Below, piece by piece: positions 50,301 to 62,400 of a DNA stretch of 64,000 nucleotides (positions are counted from its first letter, which is position 1; each line of letters opens with the position of its first letter). The position numbers and the translations under genes are program-made. The DNA comes from Montifringilla adamsi (Eukaryota; Chordata; Aves; Passeriformes; Passeridae): assembly GCA_017590115.1 (NCBI GenBank), contig JAGGNK010000002.1, positions 17,107,264-17,171,263 of the forward strand, in the 5' to 3' direction. The notes under the pieces are model-generated. The model saw nothing but the letters and a program-made list of their open reading frames with translations, was not told where the DNA came from and ran no database searches.

Positions 50301-52654
50301 ACAAGAAACTTTGCTATTATGTGGGTAAACTTGTTTTCTAAGAAATTATAATGTGGAGGACTTAAAAATATTTTATATGTAGGCCAAAGGCTTTTGTACT
50401 CATAATTTTCTAATTTTTCTGACTTGCTGATTCTCAGTTCTAGTTAGTAGTTTTCCCCTTTTGTTTTCATGCTATTTGATCAGGATCTGTTTTCTGATCA
50501 TCTGGCAAGACTTTCATTTTGAAAAGAGGCTTCTACCTGTGAGGATTGAGACAAAAAGCCTCGAAACATGAATTTTGAAGATGCAAAAATCATGAATGCA
50601 GCACTATGAAATGTTCTCTAAGTGTGGCATCATGCTTGATCTCTGGATTTCATTTTCTGAAAGTCCTCTGGCTGCTCAGTTTATTGTCCCTATGGCATTA
50701 TAATGATGCAAAGTCGATTTTGTCTCTGATAAATATATTATTAATCCATCAATAATAAAAGATTACTGTATATCCTTTTCTAATTTTAACTTGCTATCTT
50801 TAGTTGTGAAGTGGAAGGTTGGTTGGTTTTTTTTTTTCTTGTATTCAATTTCTTGTCTGCCTATAACCATTTTCTCATTCAGTTTAACACTCAATTTATG
50901 CAGTGTCCATCTCCTACCCTGAAGAGCAAGAGTCTTCTACTTAATAAGAAGTACTTATTGGCACATAGCTTTGATTCATAAAGAGAATGTTTCCTTGAGA
51001 GAGTAATTGGTTTGGGATTTTTTTTTTCTGCTTACCAAAGGAGCTTATCAAGTTCTTTTACAGAATCCTTAATATTGTTTTTCTTCCTTGAATGTGAATA
51101 AGTGCCACAGTCTGGAGGAAAACCGACTCCTAACTTTTGTCCCTTTCTTCAAATCATAAAATAGCTTTCAAAAATTGTGAGTTATAACTCTGTTTTCAGG
51201 AAAAAAAAGAAATATCTATATTGTTGAGTCCTGTAAACAAGATGATCCCTGTGACTGCAAACTGTGCTGGTTCAAAGGCAGCCAGGTCCCCTTGGCCCTT
51301 TGGAGAACAAGTCAGCTTAGAACAACATCTAATAATGCAATAGAGTTAGAGGTCAAATTTGTTGGGTTTACAGTGAGAAAATGTTTTAAAGGCTGATGTG
51401 CTGATGGTCTGTCAACATTAGGAGTGAAGTGGGAATCAGGTAGATAAATCTAGTGGGTATTTGTCTAATTAGCAGTGACCTGTATTAAAGCAGAGCTGCC
51501 TGAATTAAATGAGTTATTGCTCATCTGGTGCTAACTTTCCTTATATCTGAAAACCTGGCAAATCTCATCTAGAATGCTAATTCTATCTTCTATCTTTTCC
51601 TCTGAGGTATCTTTTCATTTAATAATGAGTTCCTTTGTTGTTTTTAAATTTAGAACAGTCTCCTTTTTTTTGGTGGGGTGGGGAGTACCTTTTAATTTCT
51701 GCACTGAAATATGCAAATAGTTCTTTTGAGGGAAAGCAGTAGGAGAGGGGGGTGCTTCAGGTAGTATCAGATCTGTTGCCTTCAAACATAAGAATAAAAT
51801 ACTGAGTAGCAAGGTAGCAACGGAAATTTTCTCTGTGCCAGAAGATTTTTAAAAAATTAATCTCCAGCATTCAGGTTTTATACCTAAACCTCTTTTTTGG
51901 AGAGTTCTATGCTGCCACTGGCTATCCTTCTCCTCTCTCTTGGGGTTAATAACCTCCCTTTGTTTGGATAAATCTGAGCTTCCTTGAGCTGCTGACCACC
52001 CAAAGTCTGAGCAGCTTTAGGCTCAGCTTTGAAGAAAGCTGAGGCAGTGCAGAGTGGCTGCTGCTCATGTGAACTCTGCCAAGATGCCTTGATAAACTGG
52101 CAAGGAAATTAATATACAAGGGTAGAAGGGATTACAGACAGAGATAGAAGGATTAGACTGTGCACTAGCAGCAAGACTTGCTGTAAAACTGTTGCTTCAG
52201 GCTTTTGTTTATTATTTGGAGAAATTCTATTTAAATGCAGATTAGATTTTGTACCTAGAAGTACAACTTGGTCTTTGTTTAGAAACTCCACAAAGAAGAA
52301 TGAACACAGGGCTCTTGTTTTCATTTCTGGGTGAACTTTGACAGTCACGTTGCTTATCCTGTTATCTGGATTAGATATGCAAGCTCTGCATACAGGAGTT
52401 TTAGCAGTTTGTTTAGAGACCCGGCTTTAATTAATCAGTGTAAGATTACCAAATTGCCTTGGGATGAAAAGCTGGGCCTGAGAAGTTGTAATTGGCTGCT
52501 GACTAAACAGAAGGGCCCAGCTCTGCACTGGCTGGGGAGGGGGAGAGGAGGGCAGAGGCAGCAGGGAGAAAAGGCAAAGAAGGAGAAACAATCAGTGAAT
52601 CGTGATTTGTGACAGCTAGATTTTGTGACCTGAAATCTTTTCATTCTGTATACA

Positions 52655-52656
<2 letters not shown>
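47398..52656. other. Unique DNA, including the longest open frame; no gene called
   Basis: The longest frame of the window, 178 codons, lies at 49,472-50,008 (plus). Its 3' half falls in a G+C-richer patch (49,730-49,990) that is also open in a second plus-strand frame (102 codons) and on the minus strand. It has no recognisable domain, no transmembrane or signal pattern I trust, and no upstream promoter or splice context. I read it as a chance frame. A purine-rich stretch with four G-runs lies at 52,534-52,565. Confidence 0.5.

Positions 52657-52686
<30 letters not shown>
52657..52686 (-). repeat. Poly(T) run, 30 T
   Basis: The longest pure homopolymer in the window, equal to A30 on the minus strand. 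A retroposed poly(A) tail on the minus strand is conceivable, but no retroposon body or flanking duplication was seen. Confidence 0.9.
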
Positions 52687-52687
<1 letters not shown>

Positions 52688-55600
52688 TATTCTGTAATCA
52701 ATCACCTTGTGAAATGACATTTTGTCTTCCTTAGAAGTAAAAATGAAATTAAAATGGTGCTTTAGCAGTGCTGATGGGATTATGAGAAGTAGTCCGGAAA
52801 GCCTTAACATTAAATAGACTCTAAATACTCAAAAATTATTCTTTTACATATTGCAAAAGAATTTTTTTTAATCAAAACATAAGTAAATTATAGCTGAGGA
52901 AATATCCCAATCACTTCCCATGGGTTTATTTTTTGATCCTTTATCCATTCTTCTTCCATCTTGTCAGCACCTCTCCAACAATCCTTACTGGTCTTCTCAA
53001 AATGATGATAAATTGATAATTAACATAAATAAGACAACTTTTACTAATAATCTCTTTCTCTAATCATCATTTTCTGTACAAAAACCCAGCCCACATGCCC
53101 TACTAAAACCACTGATTTTGAGGGATATTTTAATTTCACCTACTTCTTCCTCCCCAGTACAATTTGTGACTTATCCACCAAGTTTCAGGACAGAAAATGC
53201 ACACAATGATTGGCAGGAACTGTCACTGGGATTCATGTACGGAAGCAGAACTGAAATATGTTTCAGGATTTGAGATTTTGACCCAATTTTAGAAAAGCAT
53301 GGGTAGCTTGACTTGTTATAAATACATATGTATATAAAAACACAAAGATGACTCTTGTTTTTTGTCTAATATATCAGATGGCAGCCAGATTTGGCTGACT
53401 GGAAATCAAGAGTGTGCTCTGAGCAGATTTGTTTCACCAGCCATAGAACGTGTTCAGTTATTTTATATTGATCATTTAGCATGGAAATAACAAGCCAATG
53501 TAATGCGTTTAATGTGGTGTTATGGTCATGGTGAACCATTTGGCAAGGTAATATTTTAGTATTATCAGGTTCATAAGAGCTTGTCTTTTGAGGAGATAAT
53601 GAACATTTCTCCACGTATTAGTCAGCTTTGTTATGAAGTGGAGAAAATATGAAGAGCAAGTCTTTGCTTAAAGGAGGCTGTTGAAACTTTTTGCCTCATG
53701 ACATTTTAGGTCCCGTGTGGCTTTTTTGCCCCTTTCTTTATTTCTTTTTGATGGACAAGGTAAAACAGTAACTAAAATGAAAAAAATATATATATTCTTC
53801 AGAAGATGAAGAGCCCTGGACCAATAATTTACAAAGAGTAACATATTTTTGAGAGCTCACACACTCCATTCAAAGCATCACAGCTATTTAAAAAAATCTG
53901 AATTTATACAAGTTTTTCCTGTGCTGCCCCTTCAGTGAACAAATTGTTTTCCTTCATCTATTTTTTGGTAATATGATAAGCTGCGCATAAAATAAATCAG
54001 AAAAAAAATAAAGTATCTATGATGAACAATGCATGTCTGGTGAGTGACAGAATTTGCCATATCTGCCAGAGGAGAAAGCACTGACTGCCAGAGTGAGCAG
54101 TGTAGGATTGTCACATTCTGCTGTCATACAGAGCCACTGGGTGGACTGAAAGGCAATTATTTACCTCTAATGCATAGTTTCACAGTCACTTGTACTCTTA
54201 AGCTATATCAGACATTTATGTTCTTTTTGAGAGTTTTAACACCCTCTTAATTGACTGGAATACAGCGATTACCAGCTTTGATTTGTGCTCTGGCCAATCT
54301 TTTTTTTAATACATATTTTTAATACTTATTTTCATTTTTTGGCACTTTTAAATTACCATTTCAGGCAGGCTGGCAGGACCATCAAAAGTTACAAGCTCTT
54401 ACTTAGTTGTGCTTGAGTTGTGAACATTTTCTAACAGGTTTTTTTGGGTTTTTTGTGCTGGAGAGAGAAGTCTGCATTCAGGATGCTTACTGTGAGCTGT
54501 GGAACTTCTGAAGTAACTGTACCTCAAACTCTTTGGACAAATGGCCTTTCTAGTGGGTACTTGAAGTCCAAATTAGAAAATGCAGTTTGCTGAGCTGCCC
54601 TCTGGGGTGGCCTGCACCTTGTTACTTGTGAAGATGGAAGCTCGTAATGAAAAGCCTGGCACTAAAACCTGATGGACCAGAGCTCCTTTGGAGTGCACCT
54701 GGCTTTCCCCTCTTCCCTCTTCTCTTTCATGAAAGGATAGATATTAATATCTGCTTTTTTCCCCCCCTCTTTTCTCTGGAAGATGAGAATATGACCATTC
54801 ACTTCAGAGCTCTTACTCTTCAAGTTGTCACAAGTACAGGGGCCAAGTGCAAAGCTCCTTTGTTGTGAGCTGGACACCCCTTCTTCTCCTCCTGCTTTGG
54901 AGCTGTCCTCAAGCCCATTTACACACTCTGCTACGTAATTATATTGATCTAATCTCTACTCTCATGAAATGCCAAGCCCTAAAGCATTTTCATGCTTCTT
55001 AGTTCCTCTGAAGGGTCTTTCTTGTGAAAAGGGGTGCGAGCTGGTCCAGGGAAATTTGAGTAACATGGCAAAGACATTTGAAAAGCCAGCGTTTAGGAGG
55101 AGCCTTCCCCTCTCTTCATTCTCAGTCTCTGTCCTGGGCTCATTCCCTAAGGAAAGGAGATGGAAGCTGCAGGCCTGTCTGTAGGGAAACGGGCACAACC
55201 CATGGCAGGAGCACACAGGGCAAAAAGGCTGAAGGACAAATCACTCACCAGCCAGGGGTAACAGCAGCACAGTTCTGAGAAACGCTGATGGAGGTGCACA
55301 TGTCTCATTGCATAAGAGCCAATCTATTTTAACTTACATAAAAATAATGAGATTTTACAGTGGGAACAGTTGTAACTACAGTCCAGTCAGTTTTAAAAAT
55401 GAATTAAAGTTTGATTCCGAGAAGCACTTTGAGGAATTTCTAGAATTGGTTTACCACGTAAAATTTTATGAAATCGTTAGATTTTATTGCATTACAGTTA
55501 GTGCTAAATTTTAAGACAGATCTTTTGGAAAGTTTTGGCATCGTAAGAAATCATCAAAGCACATAAAATTCTCTGATTTTTAGTGTTTTATTAAAATAAT

Positions 55601-58600
55601 GAGCTCTTCATCATGGGAAGATTATTTTAAGTGTATTCATGGTTTTTTGATGTTCTATTTTGTTAGATTTAGTAAAGAAAAGGAAAGACAGCTATTTAGC
55701 GTTCCTATACTTTGTTGAAATGGGCATCACAGCTCTTTGGTGGAGGGGGAAAACTGAATTTTTGCAATCATGTTTTGTCATTTTGATTTCTTTGAGTGTC
55801 AAGGACATCATCCCTTTCTCCAAAAGGTATGCTTTGAAAATAATATAATATAATAACATACAGTGATCAAGACTGTAAAAATTTGGTCTAAGCTATCTCA
55901 AGCTGAGCACCCAGAAATAATGGAATAATGGAGGCTGCATAATTTTTGAGCAATTTTTTTTTTAATTCCTCAGTTTCCCAGATGCAAATGGCCTCAGTAA
56001 AGCAAATAATGCAGGTGGGGTATTATTCATGCTCATGAAGCTTTTGATTGTGCTGTGGAAACAACAGAGTACACGAGGAAATGAATAAATCTGCATTCAA
56101 CATGAGGCTTTGAAAGTATTAATTAAAAAGGTGTACGGCCACATGCTGATTAGAGTAGATAAAGAGAAATATTGAATAACTACTTACCGTCTGAATTGGG
56201 CCCGAGGGTCCTATGAGAAAAATAGTATATGATGATTTAATTAAAGTTTGCATCAAAACACATTTACACAAGGGAGCTGAATTAATACTGCAGAGTTTGC
56301 ACTTCCTAACTCTCCAGGGCTTCCCTGGGAAATGTTGGATCCCTTCCAATACAGAGGTTCTTCACTGGGACATCAGGTACTGATCAGACACTTGGTATAT
56401 TTACCTCACTGAAGGCCTTAGATTCAAGACATTAATAGAATAAATAAGTATTTGAATCAGAAAAAAAACCCCAAATATTGATAGCAGCACATTTGGAAGG
56501 ACAATTCAGTTGGGTTCTGGAATATGGTAGAAGAAAGGGGGGAAAGGGAGCTGGGAAGTTCTGAAGGAGTCATCCAGATAAGCTACATATTTACAAATTT
56601 GAGCACTGATATTTTTTATTATATCAGTATATAAGATCCTCTGTAAAATATCTAGGCAGAGCCAAGTGAGTTTTTTATTTCCTGAACAGGTCTGGACTAC
56701 TCACTGGTTTTTTTTTCCCCTCTTTTTCCCTGGAGAAATTTGGTTACTCAAGTCCTGAAGCGACATATTTACTCAGTGTAACAGGAGCAGGAGCAGGGAA
56801 AGGGCTCTGGTGTGTACAGAATTAGGAGACAAGTCCATGAAGGGATGGATAAATGGAGTCACAGTCTGACAGAGATGGGGCCATGTCCAAGAGGAGGAAT
56901 TCTCCCTGTGCTGAAGCTGGGGACAAAGCAATAACTGGCTGAAATAATAACAGTTAGAATATTGACTGTGATGCCGTGATCAATTGTTCATTTCAAGTGT
57001 TTCTGGGCTTTACAATAAATCTCCAAACCCCTGTTACAATCACAGCGGTGCCACATTCATGACAGCATCTCAGTGCTTTCCAATTCCACTGGATAATGGA
57101 CTTATAACTACAAAATGTGTTTGATTTTTCCAATTGTAACAGCCCCTGAAACACATTATAAATGCTGTTATATCCAGTTGCTTCTGCAATTCAGATGATG
57201 TATAGACACATTGCAAGTGTGGTGTAACCGAGGAGTAGAGCACCCCAAACCTACTGTAATCATGGGGATAATGACAATAAATAGCAAATTAAATAAATTG
57301 AATTTCATTGCTGCAGCAGTCAGCAAGGCCCTGGGTGTGCTGATGAGCAGCCTGTGGCCCCAGAGCCTCGGGACCATTTCTGCAGAGCTCTGAGTGTCCC
57401 TGGCACTCCCTGTCCCCCTCTGTCCCCAGCTCTGGGTGTGCAAACCAGGGCCAGCAGAGCCCTAATGATTATTTCTGCCTCAGAGGGGAAGAGAAAGGAC
57501 CTGTGGGTGGGAAAAAGAGAAAAATACTCCGTGTCAGGAACCTCCCTCTCTGGGGAGCTGGAGTCAGGGGTTTATTATTTGTTTGTTTTCCCCCCAAGAG
57601 TTTCATGTCCTTTTCTGCAGAAGTTCTGCCATCGTTCCAGTCTCATCTCCCAGCATTCCAACAGCCCAGTCAGTGGGAGGCTTTTTCCCAGCCATGATAA
57701 GTTATTCTCTGTCAGAATCCAAATCTGCCTTTTCAAGTCTGATCATTTGTGATGAATTTATTCTGTTAACATGAGCTTGAATAGAAGCAATAGAGGATAA
57801 TAAATTAACTTTGAGCATATTAATGACATCTCTAGACTATGGGTGAATTAAGGAATAAATAGATGAAATAAGTTCAATAACAGGCTGGTGAACACTTAGT
57901 CAGCAATTGACTGGTAGCTTTTCATTTAAGTTCTTTTATATCCTATGGTTAATTAAAAAACTTAGGAAGATTTAAAGCAGCCCTGTGGAGCACAGACTGA
58001 GCTCCAACTCCTCCTGCCACGCACAGGAACTGTAGGAAAGGTGGTTGTGAAATGCAGTTTGCTGAAGCTCAGGGAACATCAGCTTCAGAAATTCAGGTTT
58101 GGACCCTCTCAAAAAGAAATCTGTGCCAAAAATGGTGACAGCTTTCTATATGGCATCTGCCAGAGCAGCACTTAGCCCAGACTTAAAATATCCTTTCTGT
58201 AGAACTTAAGAAAAAAATAAACATAAATTATGTGACTTTGTGGGTTTGCTCTTATGAGTAGGGAGTAGGTTAGTTCAAGAACTTTCACTCCTAGCAAGAA
58301 CTGCTGGGATTTATTTGGTTACCTTCAATGTGTGTCTGCCCTGACCAGGATTTCAAAACTAGTTTGAAACAGACTTTCAAAAGAGCTGCATGCTGAATTT
58401 AGTAGCTTTGTAAGAACTGGTTTTTCTTAAATCTGATCCTAAGAAAGCCTCTGTCCTATGCAGTAGAGAAATGGCTGATTGAGGCTCATATACTAAAGGA
58501 GGTGACAAGTTCCTGACAAGTCTGAGTGCTAGTTTTTAACCTTGTTAAATAATATATGTTAGGCTTTTATTAGCCTTGGCATATTCATGCCAAAGCTTAT

Positions 58601-58963
58601 CAAACAGGAATGAATATTACATTTTTTTTGCAAAGACAGCTATGGTTCAATGTATAAAAATATGAATATAAGGAAGGCTGAGTCAAAACCTGACACCTAC
58701 TCTCTGAAATTTGAAGGTCAATAAATTTATATCTCTCCTCAGAATCCTCACATAGACACACATAGACAATGTGTGGTTATAAGAAGGTGTTTATATAATT
58801 GAGTTTATAAAAGCATAATTTAAAGATCAACCAATGTGTTTATTTCCATTTTAAAATATTTCCATCTTTGAAGTAATGAAGTTTAATTTCATGAACAATT
58901 GGGTACCTCGTGAAGTTTAACTTAATACCCCCACATTTTTATATTTGTTATACTCCAAGTAAT
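52687..58963. other. AT-rich unique DNA, no gene seen
   Basis: No open frame above 132 codons. The 132-codon frame at 57,354-57,752 lies in a G+C-richer patch and is overlapped in the same strand by two other frames with no known domain. Short A/T simple tracts occur near 53,778 and 55,845. Confidence 0.6.
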
Positions 58964-58984
58964 TAATAATAATAATAATAATAA
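58964..58984. repeat. (TAA)7 trinucleotide microsatellite
   Basis: Seven uninterrupted TAA units. Same motif as the longer array at 10,655. Confidence 0.95.
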
Positions 58985-59290
58985 CCACCACTACCCTGTT
59001 TTCAAGCATCACAGTCCTGATGGTTGCAGGCACAGAACCTTTCCTGACAGCTGTTGCCATGGGCTGACAAGTTTCTGTCAGCAGCTGCTCACTTCCATTC
59101 TCTTGGCTGATCTTACTGACACGAAAATCTTGCAGAATAATCACAGCTATCACTGTTTCCTAACAATGTCTTTTTAAAATTATCCGTGCTAGGAGAAAAT
59201 GTTCTGTAAAGAATTGTGTCGAGTGTTGATCTGGCCTAAATTATTCCCATCACTTGTCATTTGTCCAGGGGCTGATAGAATCTTCCGTTT

Positions 59291-59305
59291 AAAAAAAAAA
59301 AAAAA
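59291..59305 (+). repeat. Poly(A) run, 15 A
   Basis: Fifteen A followed by CAACCC. No retroposon body recognised. Confidence 0.9.
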
Positions 59306-59381
59306 CAACCCTACAAGTTTAGTAATGCTTCCAGCTAAAATTCCAGTATTTTTATATTTTAATTGGAAATTACTTAGAAGA

Positions 59382-59446
59382 ATATATATATACATATAAA
59401 TATAGTATTTTATATATATTTGGCATATATATATATATATGCCAAA
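59382..59446. repeat. AT-rich simple tract ending in a 28-bp perfect palindrome
   Basis: Alternating TA/AT sequence culminates at 59,419-59,446 in TTTGGC, eight AT units, GCCAAA, which is its own reverse complement over all 28 bases. A simple AT dinucleotide array embedded between matching GC-containing arms can extrude as a cruciform and is often unstable. The Tyr/Ile-rich peptide on the minus strand (59,189-59,650) comes largely from this tract. Confidence 0.9.
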
Positions 59447-62400
59447 AAATGTAATAGTTGGAGAAGGCTCATCTGATTGAGATGAGGAATTTCCAATCAA
59501 AGAGGAGAACTTCAGTGGAGCACCTGGTAACAAGGGAATGTTCAAGAGCTGGTAACTGTGACAGTATTGCCTCATCAGGATCCTGCCCAAATTTCTGAAG
59601 GTGCCAGCAAGGCCTACAAAGGCCCAGTTAAGAAGCTGGCGCCATCTCAATCAGTGATTTTGGACTCTCAGGTAAATGATGGAGATTTCAGGAATCCTTT
59701 TTCTTGTTCAAATGTCTGCTCGGAATGAGGCTCTGAGCTAATGTGCAAAGATTGCTCCAAATCACTCAGAGCCACACTCCAATGCCTGACTGGAGCACAA
59801 TGAAGTTTGGATTATGCTGTTTTAAATTATCACCCATTTGAAGTCATTTTCTTTATAAAACAAGATTAAAATGACTGTAATTCAAAACATTTTACCTCAA
59901 ATTGATGTGAAAATTGTAGTGTTCATATTATTTCCATTTTTCAATTTGACAAAACATTTCACTTCACATACAAGCTTTTCTGTGTTGTCACTATCTTAAC
60001 AGTGAAAATATGAATTTTACTCTGTGCACTTGACTTTCCTGATGTGTCTTATTTCTTAACACTACTTATTTAAGTTTTTGAAAGCATGTCTTTCTACAGA
60101 TTGTTGTGGTACCTGGGGAAAATACAAACAGATTTAGGAGGTTTGCTTACCTCCTTTCTAACCCACACAGTAACAGTTTATAACTTCATATTGTTAAGTT
60201 TGTTCTCTGGTCTTCATACCTGCCTGATGGTTCGATAACTACTGATGAATAAGCAAAGCAAGGAAGAAATTGTAGTTCTAGTTTAATGGAGTTGAAACTC
60301 ATATTATTTACCTGAGTCTTCCTTTCATTTGCTTTCACAGTAATAGCATAGGAGAAATTTCTCTGCATGAATTTTTCCTCAAAGTTTCATGTCTCTGAAT
60401 AGAATCATATAGGGAAAGAATAGTATTTTCCTCAAAACTTTATTTCATAGACAGTGAGTATTACCAGTAATACTTTTCAAAAATCTAGTAAATTCTGAGT
60501 AACTTGAGTTCCCCATGAAAAAGGGTATTTGTGTCATCTAAGAGTTTTTGTTGAGCTCTTGCGGAAGCAAAGAACAAATCAACACTGAAAAGCACTTGAA
60601 AATTAAGTGACTTGCAGAAGTCCTTGTCTAAACTATTGCCAGTGAGATTTACAACTGCAAAGTTCCCAGCCTAAAAATACAATTGCATTTATTTTTAAGC
60701 CGCACTGTGCTCGACCATAAGTGCAACAGAATGCCAAACCTTATCACTTAAAGTAATAGCAAGGCACATGTCAGCTCTCAGACCCTCAAACTCTGCAGAA
60801 GGGCTGCTTCTGTGTGCTCAGTCTGCAGAGGATAATTCATTCCTTACTAGGGGGTATGATTTCAAGAGCTGAAAGCTTTAACTAGTACATATGTATAGGG
60901 TAGATTTAAAGTGATTATGGAAATGTCACCGCAGGACAATGCATTATTAGCAGGCCCTCATATGTTGTATGCTGTCCCCTTATGTTTGCTGATAATTAAA
61001 AAGCAGATTGGGATGTCATGGTGAGAATGAGTGCAAAATGTCCCTTTTATCATTTGCAATAAATATGAAATAGTGGTCTTGCTGTATCCTTCAGTGATTG
61101 TTCTATTTGTGTTGGTGACAAATGACATCTTTCCCCTTGTAATGTGCCTGCAGGGTTAAATGACTTTATTATTATTAATGAGTCATTGCTCCAGCTGCCC
61201 AGAAATACAGGGAGTAGGAAACATAAGAGATTTAGACCTAAGTAATTACAAATGTAATTATTACCTTTCAAATTTCATTTTTACGGCAATCACAAGGTTG
61301 TTAATCAAACAGGGCCCTCTCCATGTGTTCACACTTTTTGGAGCCTTTGTCAAAGGGATGAGTAGCTCCGTGGGTCCGCTGAGGGTAGTCGGTGGCAGAT
61401 TGACAAAGTGGTCTTGACAGAAAACTGCTGTGAAAAATTGGATGGAAGCTGCTGTGTAGCCATCAAGGAGGCCGTGCTTGAGAGGGTTCTCCGAGAGGAA
61501 AACCCTCCTGAGCTGCAGCCATATGGAGGAGAGTGTCCTCTTGGGGAGGTGGAACGCTGGAGTTTTACTCCTCCAGCCTGTCCTTCCTCAAGGTTGTTGG
61601 TTGTCATGAAGGGATCTGAAAAACAGCAGAGCCAGCATGCTGCTTTAGGGGAATTAAAAACCGTGCCCTCTCACCCTGAAATATTTATCCTAATCATTCA
61701 TAATTAGGGTTTTTTAAATGTTGAGGTGGAGCATAAGGTTTATTCTCCTGCAGTAGTGGCACGGGATTTGCAGGGAATTCAGAAAAGAGGAATAGCTATG
61801 ATTATTGTTAGGCCATGGTGCTGATGCCATGGAATATAAGCAGTGCTCTTTCTCAGAATCATAACCTGAATTTATATTTATTGTGAAATGTAAAATCTGA
61901 GGGACAGCTTTGGAGAAATGAGAACATGTCCATTCAATAATGCCATTTCTTAATAATATGAAGGATCATCATATTTTAAAGAAATAAGTGAAAATGAAGT
62001 GAATGGAGAAAATGGGCACTACCTGGTACCACACTTTATAACCCCAAATGTAATGTGAATCAACACTGTCACAAAGCATTTGAATTTTGAAACTGCATTT
62101 TTGATGGGAAAATTGTTTTGTCAAAAAACCCTCAGCAAGCTTTGTTTATATATTCAACTGGAATGAATCAACAGATGGTCCAATAAAATGTAACAGCTAT
62201 CAGCACTCAAAAAAGCATAGTGTGTTACATAGATATCAGCATAGGTAATAATTGTAAACATTTTTAGAAGTATTTGAAAATAAATAGGGTATCCATAGTA
62301 AACAAAAATAAGTTTAGTAATAGTCTAATAAAGAAATATAGTTTGTTTGTTTTATTTGAAATGCAGTTGGAGTCACCAAAAAGGTACAGAATATTTTTAG

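Noticed and set aside
59189..59650. 153-codon minus-strand frame with Tyr/Ile-rich centre
   Set aside because: The middle is a translation of the AT-dinucleotide tract and poly(A) run, so the frame is a simple-repeat artefact.
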